From NCBI RefSeq assembly GCF_030708455.1, contig NZ_JAUYWF010000006.1:1-64000 (forward strand): a stretch of DNA of 64,000 nucleotides, given 5' to 3'. A program made the position numbers and the translations under genes. Source of the stretch: Halomonas sp. SSL-5 (GTDB lineage: Bacteria > Pseudomonadota > Gammaproteobacteria > Pseudomonadales > Halomonadaceae). Under the pieces are notes generated by a model. The model was not told the origin of the DNA, searched no databases, and worked only from the letters and a program-made list of their open reading frames with translations. This document shows, one piece after another, positions 63,123 through 64,000 of the stretch (its first letter is position 1; each line of letters starts with the position of its first letter).

Positions 63123-64000
63123 ATGCTGGACTTTCTTGAGGTCGAGGAGACCGTCGGCCGTTTCTGGCACCGCTGGGCCTCCGGGGCGGCGAGCTACCCC
63201 GATCACCCCGAGGCGGCGGTCAGCCTGGAGAGCCTGCGCCCCATGCTGGGCGTGTTCTTCCGCGCCGGCGGTGGCGAGCAGGGCATCGAGGTAGCGGCCA
63301 TCGCCCGGCGTGCCTCGGCTCACCGGCTGAGCCTGCGTCAGCGCCTGGGCCTCGACGAGGAGGCCCTCGACCAGGCGCGCCGCGACGAGGAGAACCTGCT
63401 GCTGCCGCCGCGCCTGGCGCTGTTCCCCGAGGCCTCCCTCAACCGCGACCTCTATCTGTGGCTGACCGCCTACCTGGCCGAGGCACGTCCGCTGACATAT
63501 CCCCAGGATCCCCTGCAGGCCGACCTGGCGCGGCTGCGCGAGGCACGCCGCACCGCCCGTGCCGCCCTGGCCCGTTTTCCCGGCCTCGCCGAGCGCTATG
63601 TAAGGCTGTGCGGCGAGCTGCTGGCCATCCGGCCACAGCGTAAGCGCCTGCCGCCCAGGGAGGCGGCCCTGGAGGTCGCGCTATGCGCCGAGCTGGGTGC
63701 TCCCGACCCCGAGGAGGCCTGGGCCCTGGCCATGCAGCGCGCCATCCGCGAGAGCGATTTTCCGCTGGAGGAGTTCCGCGCCCCACGCGGCTACCGCCCG
63801 CCGCTGCCGGTGCCGCTGTGGGGGCAGGCGGTCACCCTGGGCACCCGCGACGGCGCCCGCGAGCAGAGCGTGGACGATGACGAGGAGCTGGCCAGCGCCG
63901 CCGCCTCGGCCGACGATGACCACGGCAAGCGCCAGGCCGATCGCCGCGAGCAGGACCAGGCCGATCGTGACGACCCGCTGATGCTCAACAACATGGAGAA
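63123..64000 (+). CDS. norD: NorD, NOR activation protein (partial, runs off the window)
   Basis: An open frame of 292 codons from ATG 63123 (GGGAGCTTGATC upstream) to the window end, so the C-terminal part, where the von Willebrand factor A domain with its MIDAS lies in NorD, is missing. The start MLDFLEVEETVGRFWHRWAS and the later acidic Asp/Glu stretch (DDDEELAS, SADDDHGK, DQADRDD) are typical of NorD. Partner of NorQ. Confidence 0.9.
   Translation, partial: MLDFLEVEETVGRFWHRWASGAASYPDHPEAAVSLESLRPMLGVFFRAGGGEQGIEVAAIARRASAHRLSLRQRLGLDEEALDQARRDEENLLLPPRLALFPEASLNRDLYLWLTAYLAEARPLTYPQDPLQADLARLREARRTARAALARFPGLAERYVRLCGELLAIRPQRKRLPPREAALEVALCAELGAPDPEEAWALAMQRAIRESDFPLEEFRAPRGYRPPLPVPLWGQAVTLGTRDGAREQSVDDDEELASAAASADDDHGKRQADRREQDQADRDDPLMLNNME

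Overview
The window is a GC-rich (mostly about 65-70 % G+C by eye), densely packed stretch of a gammaproteobacterial chromosome. Gene content suggests a denitrifying member of the Halomonadaceae (Halomonas-like): split class II ribonucleotide reductase NrdJa/NrdJb, cytochrome cd1 nitrite reductase NirS with a complete heme d1 pathway, cNOR, and the UbiT/UbiU/UbiV anaerobic quinone genes. The genus is an inference from gene content and layout, not from a marker gene.

Layout. 1-2.4 kb: a P-II / AmtB / P-II ammonium module read leftwards from a sigma-54 promoter with two NtrC-type sites, ending at an octamer tandem repeat at the window edge. 2.4-13.9 kb: housekeeping genes (ubiK, comM/yifB, a lipoprotein and a hydrolase, malate synthase G, a thioesterase, a DUF423 gene, trmB, ubiT, nrdJa-nrdJb). 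13.9-23.5 kb: an accessory block with an AT-richer ferric-reductase-like gene, a PepSY/flavodoxin-reductase fusion with DUF2271 and PepSY proteins and a divergent two-component system, a secreted protein with a duplicated segment, a DUF6448 protein and a membrane-bound AraC regulator. 23.6-29.3 kb: anaerobic and nitrosative-stress block (NrdG-like radical SAM protein, UbiV, UbiU, a hemerythrin, the RIC/YtfE di-iron repair protein and divergent NorR). 29.3-34.4 kb: a compact cbb3-type oxidase cluster whose CcoN carries a CcoS-like N-terminus, with a divergent LysR. 35.4-43.1 kb: a TDT exporter coupled to a trans-sulfuration-type PLP enzyme, and a TetR-regulated RND pump. 43.1-46.8 kb: an NsrR-type box followed by a secreted protein, a solitary SdhB and a helical protein; then hmp and a Yip1-type membrane protein. 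46.8-64 kb: MarR, a cytochrome P450, nirF-nirC divergent from nirS-DLGH-J-E-N, nnrS, a SirB-type gene, a carboxymuconolactone-decarboxylase-like gene and norCBQD (norD runs off the window).

How it works together. NirS reduces nitrite to NO with heme d1 made by NirE, NirDLGH, NirJ, NirF and NirN; NorCB removes NO with NorQ/NorD as activation factors; Hmp, RIC and the hemerythrin deal with NO toxicity; UbiUV (with UbiT elsewhere in the window) supplies quinone without oxygen. Regulation can be read from DNA: CRP/FNR-family (ANR/DNR-type) boxes precede ubiU, the P450, nirC, nirS, nnrS and norC; NsrR-type operators precede the 43.2 kb operon, hmp and norC; three NorR enhancer sites plus a sigma-54 promoter lie between RIC and norR.

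The most unusual points are the P450 inside the denitrification locus, which has an FNR-type promoter box and lacks the conserved I-helix acid; the NsrR-box operon with a solitary SdhB; and the CcoS-CcoN fusion. No tRNA, rRNA, insertion sequence or CRISPR array was recognised.
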